Assembly: GCA_014155875.1 (NCBI GenBank)
Contig: JACEFZ010004191.1
Location: forward strand, 116,001 to 180,000
From: Cepaea nemoralis
Taxonomy: Eukaryota; Mollusca; Gastropoda; Stylommatophora; Helicidae
Length of the DNA stretch: 64,000 nucleotides
Direction of reading: 5' to 3'
The translations under genes were made by a program, and so were the position numbers. Each line of letters begins with the position of its first letter. The first letter of the stretch is position 1. Shown here in pieces: positions 17,837 through 28,775 of the stretch. Below the pieces are notes generated by a model. It was not told where the DNA came from, made no database searches, and worked only from the letters and a program-made list of their open reading frames with translations.

Positions 17837-18553
17837 GTTTCGTCCTCCAATGCTGATTCCATTTATGTCTTCTACATTTCTGAAAATATTTTCACTGTAT
17901 AGGGAAAAAAGATCTGGAGACATTACACATCCCTGCCTAACCCCTCTCTTAATAGGTTGATATTGTCCCATTTCATTTTCATTCCTTTTGGCAGCTTGTT
18001 GTTTCCAATATTTGTTTTTTATAAGTCTAATGTCTTTCCCCTCAATTTGTAGATCTGCAAGCATATCCACCATGTTGACATGTCTAACTCTATCAAAAGC
18101 CTTTGTGTAGTCAATAAAGCAAAGATGTATATCCTTGTTTACTTCTATAGCATGTTCGATAACTGTTCGCAGCATATACACAGCATTTACTGTATCCCTT
18201 CCTTCTACAAACTCACATTGTTCTTCCCCTATTTCAGGTTGTAGTTTCGTCCTCACTCTTTTCATGATAATACGTAACAAGATCTTTGTGATGTGACTCA
18301 TTATACTAATTGTTCTATGTTGATCACATTCCAAGGCTCCTGATTTCTTTGGGATTGCAATAAATACATAATTACATAATTCAGAAGGTATATCTCCTGT
18401 ATCATATTATGTGTTCAGCAGTCTGGTGACTTGCTCTAGTCCAAATTCTTCTAAAGCTTTAATCATTTCTGTTGTGATGTTATCTGCACCGGGGACCTAG
18501 CCAGCTTTCATATGCTTAAGAACATTTTGAACCTCTTTAAAATTGGTGGTCCT
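17837..18553 (-). pseudogene. RTE-like LINE reverse transcriptase, 3' piece
   Basis: The minus strand reads FKEVQNVLKHMKAG, PGADNITTEMI, FIAIPKKSGA, CDQHRTISIMSHITKILLRI, EEQCEFVEGRDTVNAVYMLR, CFIDYTKAFDRVRH and GVRQGCVMSPDLFSLY. These are RT motifs of an endonuclease-RT LINE. Stops lie near 18410 and 18500. The YADD-type box is not reached: sequence changes to LINE-A debris at 17836. It is the 3' portion of a copy whose 5' portion is at 21246-21480, split by the insertion between them. Confidence 0.85.
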
Positions 18554-21245
18554 TGTCGCGAAATGCAGGTGTGTCTCAGACGGAACAACACAGCACCAAC
18601 TCTACCCCACCCCGTCTAGGCGGCTAGGCTACATTTGACGGCGGGTGAGAGGGGGATTTCAGAGTAAACAAAGTTGGGACCGTCTTCTGTGTCCTTGAGA
18701 TGTCGTGTATCGGGATTGTCATGAACTTTACAGGTCCCGAGAATCATAACTCAATTCTTTGAGTGTGCTTGGATCTTTTCTGTTGTAAATCGCACACTTT
18801 GTAAAACTCGGGGAATGCGATGTTGCCTACACTTTCGTGGGGGAATCTTGGAGCTTTTCGGTTTTTTTTCCGGGAGTGTGTTCTTCCGGGGTTGACACGA
18901 AGAGGCATTCGGTAGACAGTCATCAAGAAAGGAGACCGCTTCTATGGCCAGCTATATAATTTGCATCACGCGGAACCGGAGAATCTTCTACAGTGAAGAT
19001 TATTGTTGAAGCTCTTTTTCACGGCCGTGTCAGCCAGCTGTAATCTGTGCAACTCTTATAGAGATTGATCTGCAGTGGTGACATTGTTGTCCTTGAGACG
19101 AGAGGCCGTGTCTTTGATCAGCCGGATTATGATATACCCGTTGTGGCTCCAGAGGTGATCTACAGTCCAGAGCTTGATGAATCTATCGGGTCAATGTCTG
19201 TTGCATAATTGTTCCTAAACTTTAAAGGTAAAACACTTGTATACTTGGCGTCGCTTAACTAAAGGTTGTATTACCGTTGTGGGTTAATTATCAACCAGGC
19301 CGGCCAGTTGCGCTGTGGGTTGAGTCTCGACCAGGCATGTTAACTGTGTAGTGGGCCTGTGGGTGCACTATGACCTAGATTAGACTGAGGCCTGTGTTCA
19401 ACCGACATGGCGGAATGTATTGTGCTAACCCAGCTCAGTGAAGTAGTCTGGTGAAAGCAAGTTAACCATACATTCGACGCCCTATCTCAATACTGGAGTA
19501 TTAGGGAATTCTTGTTCGGACAAAGAACTTTCTCTTGAACAGAGCTTTAATTTGATTCCCTTAATGGATGAGGTTGATACTGGTACGTTTCGATCATCAT
19601 CATGTGGCGTGGTTGAAACCAGTACTTGTCAAGCACTTATGTGACGAGCGAGAACCTGCATTTATCATTACGGTGAAACCCAAATATGTGGGAGGCTATA
19701 AGCTGGGAAATTGATATCGACCTATAGGCCTGTTGTTATTTAACTGGGCTTAGTCAGAGGGGGAAAGATATCTTCACACATACTGGGGATTTAACCGTGG
19801 GCCAGTATAGCGGTGGAAAAACACCTACTCATGTATCGCGTGGATATTTCATCAGTGTTGTGTGACTCTACAGTTCCCTTACTGAGAAGGGAATACCTTG
19901 TCATGCAGGTCTATCCTTCTATTATCTCCATACTTTCACCGGAACCAGATTGTATGGCATGTATGATTCGACACAGTTTCTAGGCAACCTAAGGAATGTA
20001 TTAACGTGATGTCTATATATTCATACACCCACACATAGCAGAAATCTAGGTATCCGAGGCAGAGGGGTGGAAAGGGACAAACACAAGAACACCAAACTCT
20101 TCTGTTGTTTGTCTGGTCTTTCATTCGGTATTTCAGGTTGGTTATCTATCAGTGTAGCCTGAGTATCTTCCATTAACCTTGGAGGTGTAATGGAATACTG
20201 ACCTGAGGTATCCTAGTAGGCTTATCTACTCTCCTGATGGGACAAAATGGTGATTGGGGAGGAGTATCCAGGCCATAACACTTGATGATCTCTGTAGGAG
20301 GTATTGAACTTTGCCATCCTTATGAATGGACCTGTCACTAGGCCTATATCTATTATCCATTAGATCTTAGATGGTAGGGAATGTGTCATCCTATTTACTA
20401 TTTACTAGGGGTGAGACGCGTGGCTGAAAAGCTATTGACTTACGTTGAGATTACCAGGAGTCGTAACTTAACCCGTCGGTGAGACATGTCTGGAAAGTCA
20501 GACATAATACTATTGTGGTATGAGCTGGAGGAACTGACCACAGGTAAATGGAATGTTAGTGTGTGGCATGTTGATGTAGTGTGTATTATGCAAGGGTGTG
20601 GTGGATGGGTACACATGGCCTGTTCTTGCTTTACAGAAACCCCTTTGATGTTGCTGTGGGCGAGTGCCCTTTGCTGTGTGCTGTATCTGGTACTGTATCT
20701 TGATTGCATATTTGCAGTGGCCTGTGTGCTGTTGACACATTGAACTTGTTGGCATATTTGCTGTGGACCTGTTTGCAGTGACTTTAAATTGTGATAAAAG
20801 CCAAGTGGCTGGTGAACAATAATTAGTCCAAATTCGAAGCTCCAGGAGGCATCATACAGGATCAGGTGAATGTGTTTTACCACCTAGTTCGACACACTGA
20901 CATTGGATATCACACTGACATACCTATGTGGGATGATGAGAAAGTCAAGAAGACTAATCTCACCCAATTGACTGTTCATTGCTATCTATGTCTGTCTGTC
21001 TGTTGGTTCATCTATGTGTTCAAGTCAGAATCTCCAATAAAGATTCTAGATTTGCCTTTTTTAAAAGATTGTTCTCTTATAGTCAGTTAAGTGTCTTCAT
21101 GTAGAAACAGTCTTCATTGGGGTAGGGTCATCCGTGAACCGTCCTGGGGACGATCTAGTAAGAGGGAAGACAGAAGGGAATAACGAACCCAAAGTAAAAT
21201 ATGTGGGCAACCACCGAGAACCAAGCCGGTGTTGCACCCGTGACA
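18554..21245. mobile_element. 2.69-kb TG..CA insertion, probable solo LTR
   Basis: The insert begins TGTCGCGAAATGCAGG and ends GCACCCGTGACA. Both sides carry GTCCT (18549-18553 and 21246-21250), a perfect 5-bp target duplication, and the flanking sequences join into one RTE-like RT. TGTC...GACA ends and a 5-bp duplication are typical of LTR retroelements. It contains a TATATAAT (18953) and an AATAAA (21036) about 205 bp before the end. No direct repeat of one end was found at the other and no long protein is coded, so a solo LTR of unusual length is the best reading; a non-autonomous element is the alternative. ORFs inside (for example 20486-20743) are not recognised. Confidence 0.75.
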
Positions 21246-21480
21246 GTCCTTCATTATTAAATGTAATATCATACTGTTCCTCTCTGTTATCATTATACAG
21301 GTTTTTCACATAATCTGTCCATACATGTAGAATCTGATCTTTTTCTATTAGGATTTTGCCATCTTTAGTTTTTAGACAGCCTGTTGATGTACTTGTTCTT
21401 TTATTAGTAAGTTCCTGAATTCATTTGTGCACTAATTTGATATTTTGACTGTTGTGTTGTAGGTAAGTACAGGACTCTTA
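21246..21480 (-). pseudogene. RTE-like LINE, linker before RT (5' piece)
   Basis: Minus-strand frames spell CLKTKDGKILIEKDQILHVW, then DYVKNLYNDNREEQYDITF and NNEG, the linker that precedes RT in this LINE type. Next should come a GPPILK-like block; it is found split across the 2.69-kb insertion, completed at 18540-18553. Upstream (above 21480) the match is lost. Confidence 0.8.
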
Positions 21481-21815
21481 TTTATACCTGAAGGTTCATG
21501 GGGAACGTGATGCTAGACCCGTATTGTTACACCCATCGGCATTTGGTTCCTTATGTGGCCAGTATCACACCGGCCACCTTTATTTCCCAAGAAAGTCATA
21601 TTATCCAGCTTAAACTTGTTCGACCACGGATGCCAGGTCTATTTCTTACAGAAACCTCCACCTCAGTATGAATAGAACATAAGATGGGGCATATGATGCA
21701 CAGGAGGCAAGCTTGTTAGCCACTCCGCTTCCTCGGCTGTGATTGCACTACGTGATAAAGGAATATATCTAACCAAAGTTAACTAGCACATTAAGAAATA
21801 CAACTTAGCTGTCGC
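21481..21815. other. Unassigned
   Basis: No gene was seen. A TGGCTAACAAGCTTGCC stretch on the minus strand near 21707-21723 is weakly tRNA A-box-like but no B box follows. Confidence 0.3.
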
Positions 21816-22558
21816 GTGAAGTTATATACTTTCCATCTAACAGGTTATGAACTGACGGCGACTACAGCTATACAGGCAAATAACAAGCAATCAGAATTTA
21901 CTACCAAAGAAGCAATTTTATCAAAAGTACGAGTACCTCCAAGCGAAGTAAAGGACGTACTGTCCCTAAAATATCACAGAAACCACATGTTTCTTCTTGC
22001 TGACAGAAGGAAAGCAGCTGTGATAATGTCGACAAATCCACCCATCTCGAGAATGATGTCTTCAGACAAGACACCAAACAAACATTAACATTCTCTCTGG
22101 TACATATCCTTTCTCAGACAAAACGCACACAGCTACCAACAGTACACTACACACCGATTCTTCTACAAAGGGACAGCCGGACACCGACAGTCTCTCACAC
22201 GCACAATTATCATTCAGACAAGACACGGACAGTTACAAACATTCTCTCTGACGTGTATACATCTTCAGAAAGGAGAATAGCCAGCATTCTCTCTACCCAT
22301 AGCATTATCGACAATGAATATGAAGTTGGTGATACACATGAAAAAGTTGTCTCTGAGAAAAGCCACAAACTTATTTTACATGTAGTCCCATTGTCTCTTG
22401 CGATGGTATCTGCTCTATACTTCGCCTGGAAAAGGTTTATACACAAACGCTGTCGGGGTAGAGTGACTGAAGTAGAGACAAAGCGACGGGTACTTTATAA
22501 AACGGGTTATCTTTCTGCAGATTCAAGGTTGACAAGGGTAGAAGCGTCTTTAGTCTAG
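21816..22558 (+). other. Unidentified ORFs, one with a possible membrane segment
   Basis: Two frames are open: 21816-22088 and, in another frame, about 22253-22558. The second contains a hydrophobic run LILHVVPLSLAMVSALYFAW followed by basic residues, as in a type I membrane protein. The stretch between has an imperfect repeat around TTCAGACAAGACAC. It could be a decayed exon or chance. No start context or splice sites are convincing. Confidence 0.2.
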
Positions 22559-22848
22559 TTTAGTTTAGTCGACGGATCAACATTACGGCACTCGGGTGTA
22601 ACCCATAAGTGCTCCATTCTACTTCTAACTCAAGCCGGAGTCCGGAGAATCTCAGCTCAGTGTACCAACTCTGCAGCACCGGCGAGGATCAGAAATATTT
22701 TGGGTAGATTTTTTAACTCGAAATGTTGCCCGGACAGTGCCGTTAGGCTACCCTTTTTCCATTTCCAACTGCCAACGGATGTTTTTTACCTGCGCAACAA
22801 TACACACGGGCATCCAATCTCACTACCCAGAGACCACGGGACATTTTG
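22550..22848. mobile_element. Second copy of the 2311-2656 MITE, rearranged
   Basis: The left end GGCACTCGGGTGTAACCCAT plus a block with CTAACTCAAGCC matches the TIR, and the flank GACGGATCAACATTA matches the outer flank of the first copy. The interior (CCATTTCCAACTGCC, TTTTTTACCTGCGCAACAAT) is in the opposite orientation relative to that end. The right TIR is missing. Confidence 0.75.
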
Positions 22849-22869
22849 TTACTAGAAGTACATGTCAAA

Positions 22870-22990
22870 AAATCCCGGCCCTTACCGGGGCTTGAACCCG
22901 GGACTTCCAGCACATGAATAGCGGCATAAGCATTCTCTCGATCACTTTGTCTAGTGATGCTATCTTCTGTTTTCTTCCCCTCTGTCGAGA
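22870..22990 (-). repeat. tRNA-derived SINE, minus strand
   Basis: On the minus strand GTCCCGGGTTCAAGCCCCGG holds a strong B box (GGTTCAAGCCC), with a weak A-box-like AAAGTGATCGAGAGAATGC about 40 bp upstream. Acceptor pairing is not evident, so a SINE is favoured. Confidence 0.5.
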
Positions 22991-23079
22991 GGAATATATC
23001 GCATTTTGGTAAGGTTTATCCCCTCTTGACAATATATATCAAAGTTAACAGACTCCGCTCGCCATCTCCGTTTTGTAAG

Positions 23080-23430
23080 GGTAGTTGTTTTGTTAAGTTA
23101 GTTGCTTATCCTTTACAGGACCAAGCAGTCAACCCCAGCATTTTGTGGTTGTTTGTAATTTCAGTATTTTGCCATTGCTTTCTGAAAGATCGGCACTCGT
23201 ACCATTGTATGAAAACTAACGAAGGAAACACAGCGATGTAAAAACATGGATTCTGGTGTTGACGTGACAACGAGATAAACACATTGATTCTGGCTTAGAC
23301 CTAACAGCGAGGTAAACACGTGGTCAAATCGCCCACAGCTGTGTTTCGGACGCGTTATGTGGAATTACAAATTGTTTCCGTAAGCCCTTCGTCACAAAGT
23401 CGGCATAGTTGTTGGTTATGCCTCAAATTG
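23080..23430. repeat. Dispersed repeat family A, copy 2, with an extra module
   Basis: Shares TTAGTTGC.TATCCTTTACAGG, CAACCCCAGCATTTT, TTTTGCCATTGCTTTC and CAAATCGCCCACAGCTG with the other family A copies. A middle module (about 23240-23330, AACAGCGAGGTAAACACGTG) recurs inverted at 25660-25730. Confidence 0.65.
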
Positions 23431-23439
23431 TCAACTGTA

Positions 23440-23695
23440 GGTAAAGAGTCTCTTTATAGAGACGGTGATTACGCTCACCGACTGGTATGGTCACTGCCAA
23501 GACGGAGCACCAATAGAATACTATCTTCTGTACAGATTCCCAGGAAGTCATGCGTGTCATCATCAGCACCAGAACACAGAACTGATATGGGACTCTGGTG
23601 ACTGCGTGATACGACAAATCGTGACCACTCACGCTTATCGGCATTTCACATGATGGTAATGATGATGATGGTGATGATGATGATGAAATAAAGAA
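23440..23695 (+). pseudogene. RTE-like LINE 3' end with ATG-type tail
   Basis: The end of a frame reads WDSGDCVIRQIV then THAYRHFT, followed by stop and a (GATGAT)n run at 23655-23690. This is the C-terminus plus microsatellite tail of the RTE-like family. Confidence 0.65.
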
Positions 23696-23699
23696 TACG

Positions 23700-24000
23700 T
23701 GAGAACTGTGTAAGTAATGTAAATGTAATAGACAACAACAAGATTTGACAGTAGATATACATTTATTGTCAGTTTTATGTGTGATAAAACATTGACAGAT
23801 TATTCATTTCACAGTTACAGTATATGTAATTCAAACTATAATCATATCTAAGCAACAAAGACCATTTGAAAAAAAAAAAATGATGTTAATGATGGAATTT
23901 AGATGACCATAATATAATAGGGAAATTTAACATCACTAAAAACAAAACGGTGTGAACTTATTCTAAAAATTAAGATCGCAGTGGAGAGTTTGTTGCGTAC
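23700..24000. other. Unassigned AT-rich sequence
   Basis: No gene was seen; an A12 run lies near 23870. Confidence 0.3.
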
Positions 24001-24480
24001 AATAGATTCACGTACAATTTAAGCAAGAAAAGAATGTTGAAATGCTACATAGAACCTGCACTTTTGTATGGATGTGAAGCGTGGACAAGGAGCAGACAAG
24101 CTGAAAAACATCTGATGACTGTGGAAATGTGGTTTCTGCAAAGAATACCATGGACAGACAGAAAAACCATTGAACATGATCTTTAAGAAACAAATGAAGA
24201 TCGTAAACTAATTAGAGACATTAGACGAAATCAGTCAAAAAAATGTTGGGCATGTTATGAGAAGAAATGAATTGGAGAACTTGGTGACAACTGGCAAGAT
24301 CGAAGGGAAGAGACCAAGGGGAAGACCGAGAGGTAAATACCCGGATGGCCTGGCCAAGTGGCATGGTCGAGACAGAAACACGGATATGATCAACGACTCT
24401 GGTGATCGAGTGAGATGTAAAAATATGACAGCCCACGCTTATCGGTATGGCACATGATGGTTGGATAAGGACTAAAATAC
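24001..24480 (+). pseudogene. RTE-like LINE C-terminal fragment
   Basis: Broken frames end with MRRNELENLVTTGKIEGKRP, RGRPRGKYPDGLAKWHGRDR and TAHAYRYGT, then stop at about 24458. TGKIEGKR.RGR..KY is typical of the C-terminus of this LINE type. Upstream pieces near 24060-24190 carry frame errors. Confidence 0.75.
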
Positions 24481-24662
24481 AACGACGGAGTCACCAGTGT
24501 AGAGTCCTCTGAGAGAAATGAACAGCTTCCAGTGAAACGACAGTTGAAGAAAAGGCGCTAGGACGCACATGGGGTGTTTTTAGTATAACTACATTATTTC
24601 CCTATGGAACCCACAGGACAAAAGAAATAGATTGAAGCTTAAAAGCAAATGAAGATAATTAG

Positions 24663-24747
24663 AGGTAAATGAATAATACGGGGACGACATGTATGGGGGT
24701 TGGTGAAACAGCATAGAATACTCCGGATGTTATGGTGCCGGGTTCTG
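24663..24747. repeat. Left arm of a permuted inverted duplication (X-Y)
   Basis: X (24663-24720, AGGTAAATG...CATAGAATA) is directly followed by Y (24721-24747, CTCCGGATGTTATGGTGCCG...). The reverse complements of both occur at 25922-26013, but in an order that is not a simple mirror image. Confidence 0.85.
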
Positions 24748-25640
24748 AGTGTCCTCACATTCACTGTTGTTATATAAGCGTCTACATAAGTTTGTTAGAT
24801 GTCTATTTATACCACATCGCTTATCGTTTTTGTTTTTACATTATACCCAATACACTTAAGATAGAAAGAGGTCAGAGACCGTAAAAATGTATTAACATTG
24901 CGCTTTCACATCTCCACCAGACGACAGTCACAACTGCATGCACAGGCAACCCTATTACCCCCTTCATTGCACTCTTACCCCTCATTGTAGCAACATTAAA
25001 TATGCGTATACAACAACACCCAACTTCAACATCAGTTACTGAGCCACTAAAACAGACCATACACAAATTCACAAGAATTGTGTGGCGCTCACAGAAGTGG
25101 ATGAAAGTGTGTCCGCATCAGGAACATTTCTTCTAATCACGCCAGCCACTATGTCTCCTGATTTCTACTTTCTTCTTCTATCTCTATGAGCACCAATCAA
25201 TACTTGTCAGTTTGTTTATAGACTTCAACATGACCGTATACAGTTGTCGCTTAAAACAGTGAAGTACAATTAAATGTTGAAATTCGCAAAAACAATAGAA
25301 TGAACTAAACACAGCATCTGTGTAAATCCATTCACATAGTTTTCTATTATATAAACATTATATCTACACAATCGTATATAACATAAGAGGTAAAATACAA
25401 TTGATTGATGTAACGTTAATGTATACATTTAATACGCCACTTGGCATGTAATACATTCTAGGTCTTGGCTTGCTTAATCTTGCAAAAATTAAGGATAATC
25501 GGTTTGTATCCACCGCCTTGAAGTGATCCAACCTTACACTGATCTCAGTCTATAGTCATGCATCGTTAGGTGTTCCAACCATGTTCCATTGTTTGTATCT
25601 CTGCCTCTTGAACTCTTTGAAGATTGATGTTTGTTTACCT
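24748..25640. other. Unassigned
   Basis: No coding signal was seen. It is bounded by the inverted duplication arms. Confidence 0.3.
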
Positions 25641-25659
25641 AGCTGCTCGTCTACGCCTG

Positions 25660-25730
25660 AATCCACGTGTTTACCTCGCTGTTAGGTCTACGTCAGAATC
25701 AATGTGTTTACCTCGTTGTCAAGTCTCCGA
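25660..25730. repeat. Inverted copy of the 23240-23330 module
   Basis: CACGTGTTTACCTCGCTGTT and AGAATCAATGTGTTTACCTC are the reverse complement of the family A middle module. Confidence 0.65.
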
Positions 25731-25921
25731 TATCAATTTCAGTTTCATATCTGAACACATATATTTGCTCTGGGGGCTTTGGGCTCTCATAACATCTATA
25801 CTCTGGGTGATGTCAAGATGGACTAGAACTATATTGTGCCATTTTCGGATGGGTCTTCCTCTCCTGCTGCCTTCTATCGACCAACAGAGAAAGATCCTCA
25901 TCTAACTTAGTCAAGATTTCA

Positions 25922-26013
25922 TATTCTATGCTGTTTCACCAACCCCCATACATGTCGCCCCCGTATTATTCATTTACCTTATATAACAGAACCCGGCACC
26001 ATAAGATCCGGAG
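25922..26013. repeat. Right arm of the permuted inverted duplication (X'-Y')
   Basis: X' is at 25922-25979 and Y' at 25987-26013, joined by about 7 bp (TATATAA). Both are near-perfect reverse complements of 24663-24747. Y' continues directly into an RTE-like RT motif (GVRQGCVLP) at about 26011. Confidence 0.85.
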
Positions 26014-26860
26014 TACGACAAGGGTGTGTCCTGCCCCCCCCCCCCCCCCAAACCCCCGCCCCTCTTTTTCATAACCTGTATAGACAGCATATGTAACGAA
26101 GCCAACCAAACAGAGACCATGACAACACTCCATGAGGAACAGAACACAGAAGAAGAGTTAAACGACAAATTACGCCATTAAAGAACTCCTATTTGCAGAT
26201 GATCAAGCACTAATTGCAAAATCAGAAGCAGAACTACGGTTCTACATCTACATAAATAGTCTAAACTAAGTGTGTAAGGCAATATAACATACACATCAGC
26301 ACAAGTAAAACACAGATAAGGTCTATAACAATAGAAAGTAAAAACAACAGAGATTCATGTAAAACAACACTCTATGAAACAAGTATCATTCAAATGGCAA
26401 ATCAGAAGACAGATTAAAAATATTATAGATGCAATAAGGCGAACCACCTCTACTAACGAACAAGCACATATAAGTAGATACTAAACAGGCAATCTATAAC
26501 ACAATCTTTCTACTACTTCTATGCTACCAATGCCAAACCTGGACAATGATAGAAAAATGATAAAAGAACAATCACAACAACGGAATCGAAATTCCCGAGA
26601 GAATGCTCATTGTATGAAGACGAGAACAGAAATGAAGAAATAAGGACTAAAGCGCCATATTTCATTAGAAAACAGCAAGTTAAATGGTTCGTCCATATAA
26701 AAAAGAAGAGAAGAACAGGCCGACCATGTAAACGATGGGCCGAGGGAATAACAAGAGTCCGTGGAAGTCTCGATATATCAAGCTCATAAACGGACAGTCT
26801 CCCACTGTGTATGTTTCACCTGGACACGGCAAGGTACAAGAGGAACGAGATGAGATGAGA
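26008..26860 (+). pseudogene. RTE-like LINE RT and C-terminus, decayed
   Basis: Pieces read GVRQGCVLPP, FITCIDSICNEANQTETM, ELLFADDQALIAKSEAEL (the FADD active site, about 26185-26240) and LCYQCQTWTM-like sequence near 26520, ending in a (GAGAT)n and (GATG)n tail at 26848-26870. Poly-C at 26032-26049, stops and shifts interrupt it. The YADD-equivalent box here is FADD. Confidence 0.75.
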
Positions 26861-26929
26861 TGATGATGTATATGGTCATATTTCCATATGTTTGTACAAT
26901 TTCGACGCTAGAAGGTCAGGATCACGCTA

Positions 26930-27085
26930 GCCACGCTTATTTCCCTGGAAATGTCCCGGTGGCTAGTTTAAGCTGGTCGACATGGGCGACCAGATCACTA
27001 AAATTCCCGCCTTTATGGGGATTGGAACACATGCCCACATGGTCTGCGAGCGAGTGTGTCGACCGCTGCGCTATCACAGCTCCCC
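26930..27085 (-). repeat. tRNA-derived SINE with good A and B boxes
   Basis: On the minus strand GCTGTGATAGCGCAGCGGTC (27061-27080) contains a near-consensus A box (TAGCGCAGCGG). GTGTTCCAATCCCC (27017-27030) contains a B-box-like element. A tRNA-unrelated body extends to about 26930. The acceptor arm cannot close, so it is not a functional tRNA. Confidence 0.6.
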
Positions 27086-27100
27086 CAAGATAAGGTGGGG

Positions 27101-28270
27101 ACCCTGTTATACAAAACTTGGTCTTTGTAACAGTACCACAAACTCTGGGAAAACAGCTTCTCCCCATTACCAGCTGTGGTACATATATCTGACTGTACAT
27201 ACGGCATACATGGCACTCGAAACATAACAATGTATATGTGTGTTATATCATCATGTTTCAATACAAACGTGGTAGCCTAATTGATAGGAAGATTCGCCGA
27301 TAACGCAATGAGAGTGGCCACCGCTGGCCTTCCGACTACATAATTTAATGCTGATGATGGGCATGACGGTAATAAAAATAACTAGAATAGATATAATGTA
27401 TGCTATCGGCACAACACTGGCACAGCCGATGATTGCAAGCCACATCTTGATCTACCAGATTTCTGTTGCCCTGACTGTGCCAGTCTCCAACCTTTTATTT
27501 AGCAGTCTTTGGACCAGAATGTTCTCGAGCTGAGAGATAAGTCTCAATGGTACCGATGTCCGAGTTATAGAGAAGGTCTTAAGTAGTTTACAGCTGTGAA
27601 TGAATCATATACAATAGTTAGCGTGAGCCCTGCCATTAGTGATATAAGTATACAGGTATATATAAGTATGCTTGTATTTTACTTACAAACAAACCTAGAA
27701 GCAGAAACCTGCTATAGATGTTGAATTGTTAGGACCATTACATTTTGTGGGCCTGATCGCACTCAGGAATTGGTGGCGTCTATGTCTATCCCTCTTTTAG
27801 TTAACGGCGAGCGAGGGCGTCGAACTCTTGTGCAACCGCACTCATGATTTTATCAGCGTAACCTACTAAATGCGCCCGCTTAAATTTTTACATACTAACG
27901 GTTAATTCCATGGCCGTGTAATGTGATGTTATTTGCCATAGCCCTCACTATATATTGACATGATGTGGTTTGGTGTCCATTTCCCTTATTTTGTTACTTT
28001 TCCCTCCTCGATGAGAATATTATATCTAGTATAGATAGTCTGGGTTGACCACATCGCGAAACGCATTATCGTTTCTGTTCTTTACTTTCCTTTTATTAAA
28101 ACACTCATCCACAGCTGAAAATTGAACGTAGACTTGTGTGATGGTAATCGAGTGCTTTACAAGTGCCGGTTGTGTCACCACACATTCTAACAGCTGCCTT
28201 TTGTTTTCATTATCTGTATTAAGTGCAGCTGAAGGAACATTTCGGTCATTACGTTCACAAACTATTTACA
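27101..28270. other. Unassigned
   Basis: No gene could be supported in either strand; short ORFs lack recognisable domains. TATAAGTATA-type runs lie near 27645-27670. Confidence 0.3.
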
Positions 28271-28355
28271 TTCCACACAGTCAAATGTCATTGATTGGCA
28301 TTCCACACAGTCAAATGTCATTGATTGGCATTCCACACAGCCAAATGTCATTGAG
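28271..28355. repeat. 30-bp tandem repeat, about 2.8 copies
   Basis: TTCCACACAGTCAAATGTCA starts at 28271, 28301 and 28331; the third has one substitution before diverging. Confidence 0.9.
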
Positions 28356-28417
28356 TAGTCTATGTAGCAACAGTGCAGATCTGTATTTGCAGTTTTCTAA
28401 TAATTGTAATGAACCCT

Positions 28418-28771
28418 CTCACGCACTTCTGGGGCAGTGGGTATGTGGTTGTAGTCCTATATGTGTGTAGACCAGTCTCACGCACTTCTGGGGCAGTGGG
28501 TATGTGGTTGTAGTCCTATATGTGTGTAGACCAGTCTCACGCACTTCTGGGGCAGTGGGTATGTGGTTGTAGTCCTATATGTGTGTAGACCAGTCTCACG
28601 CACTGAAGGGGCAGTGGGTATGTGGTTGTAGTCCTATATGTGTGTAGACCAGTCTCACGCACTGATGGGGCAGTGGGTATGTGGTTGTAGTCCTATATGT
28701 GTGTAGTCCAGTCTGACGCACTGAAGGGGCAGTGGGTATATGGTTGTAGTCCTATATGAGTGTAGTCCAGT
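28418..28771. repeat. 59-bp minisatellite, 6 copies
   Basis: Units start at 28418, 28477, 28536, 28595, 28654 and 28713 (CTCACGCACTTCTGGGGCAG or CTCACGCACTGAAGGGGCAG). The period is exactly 59 bp. Confidence 0.95.
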
Positions 28772-28775
28772 CCAC

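Noticed and set aside
20486..20743. Host gene exon with a PHD-like Cys/Trp pattern
   Set aside because: It lies inside the 2.69-kb TG..CA insertion and too few zinc ligands line up.
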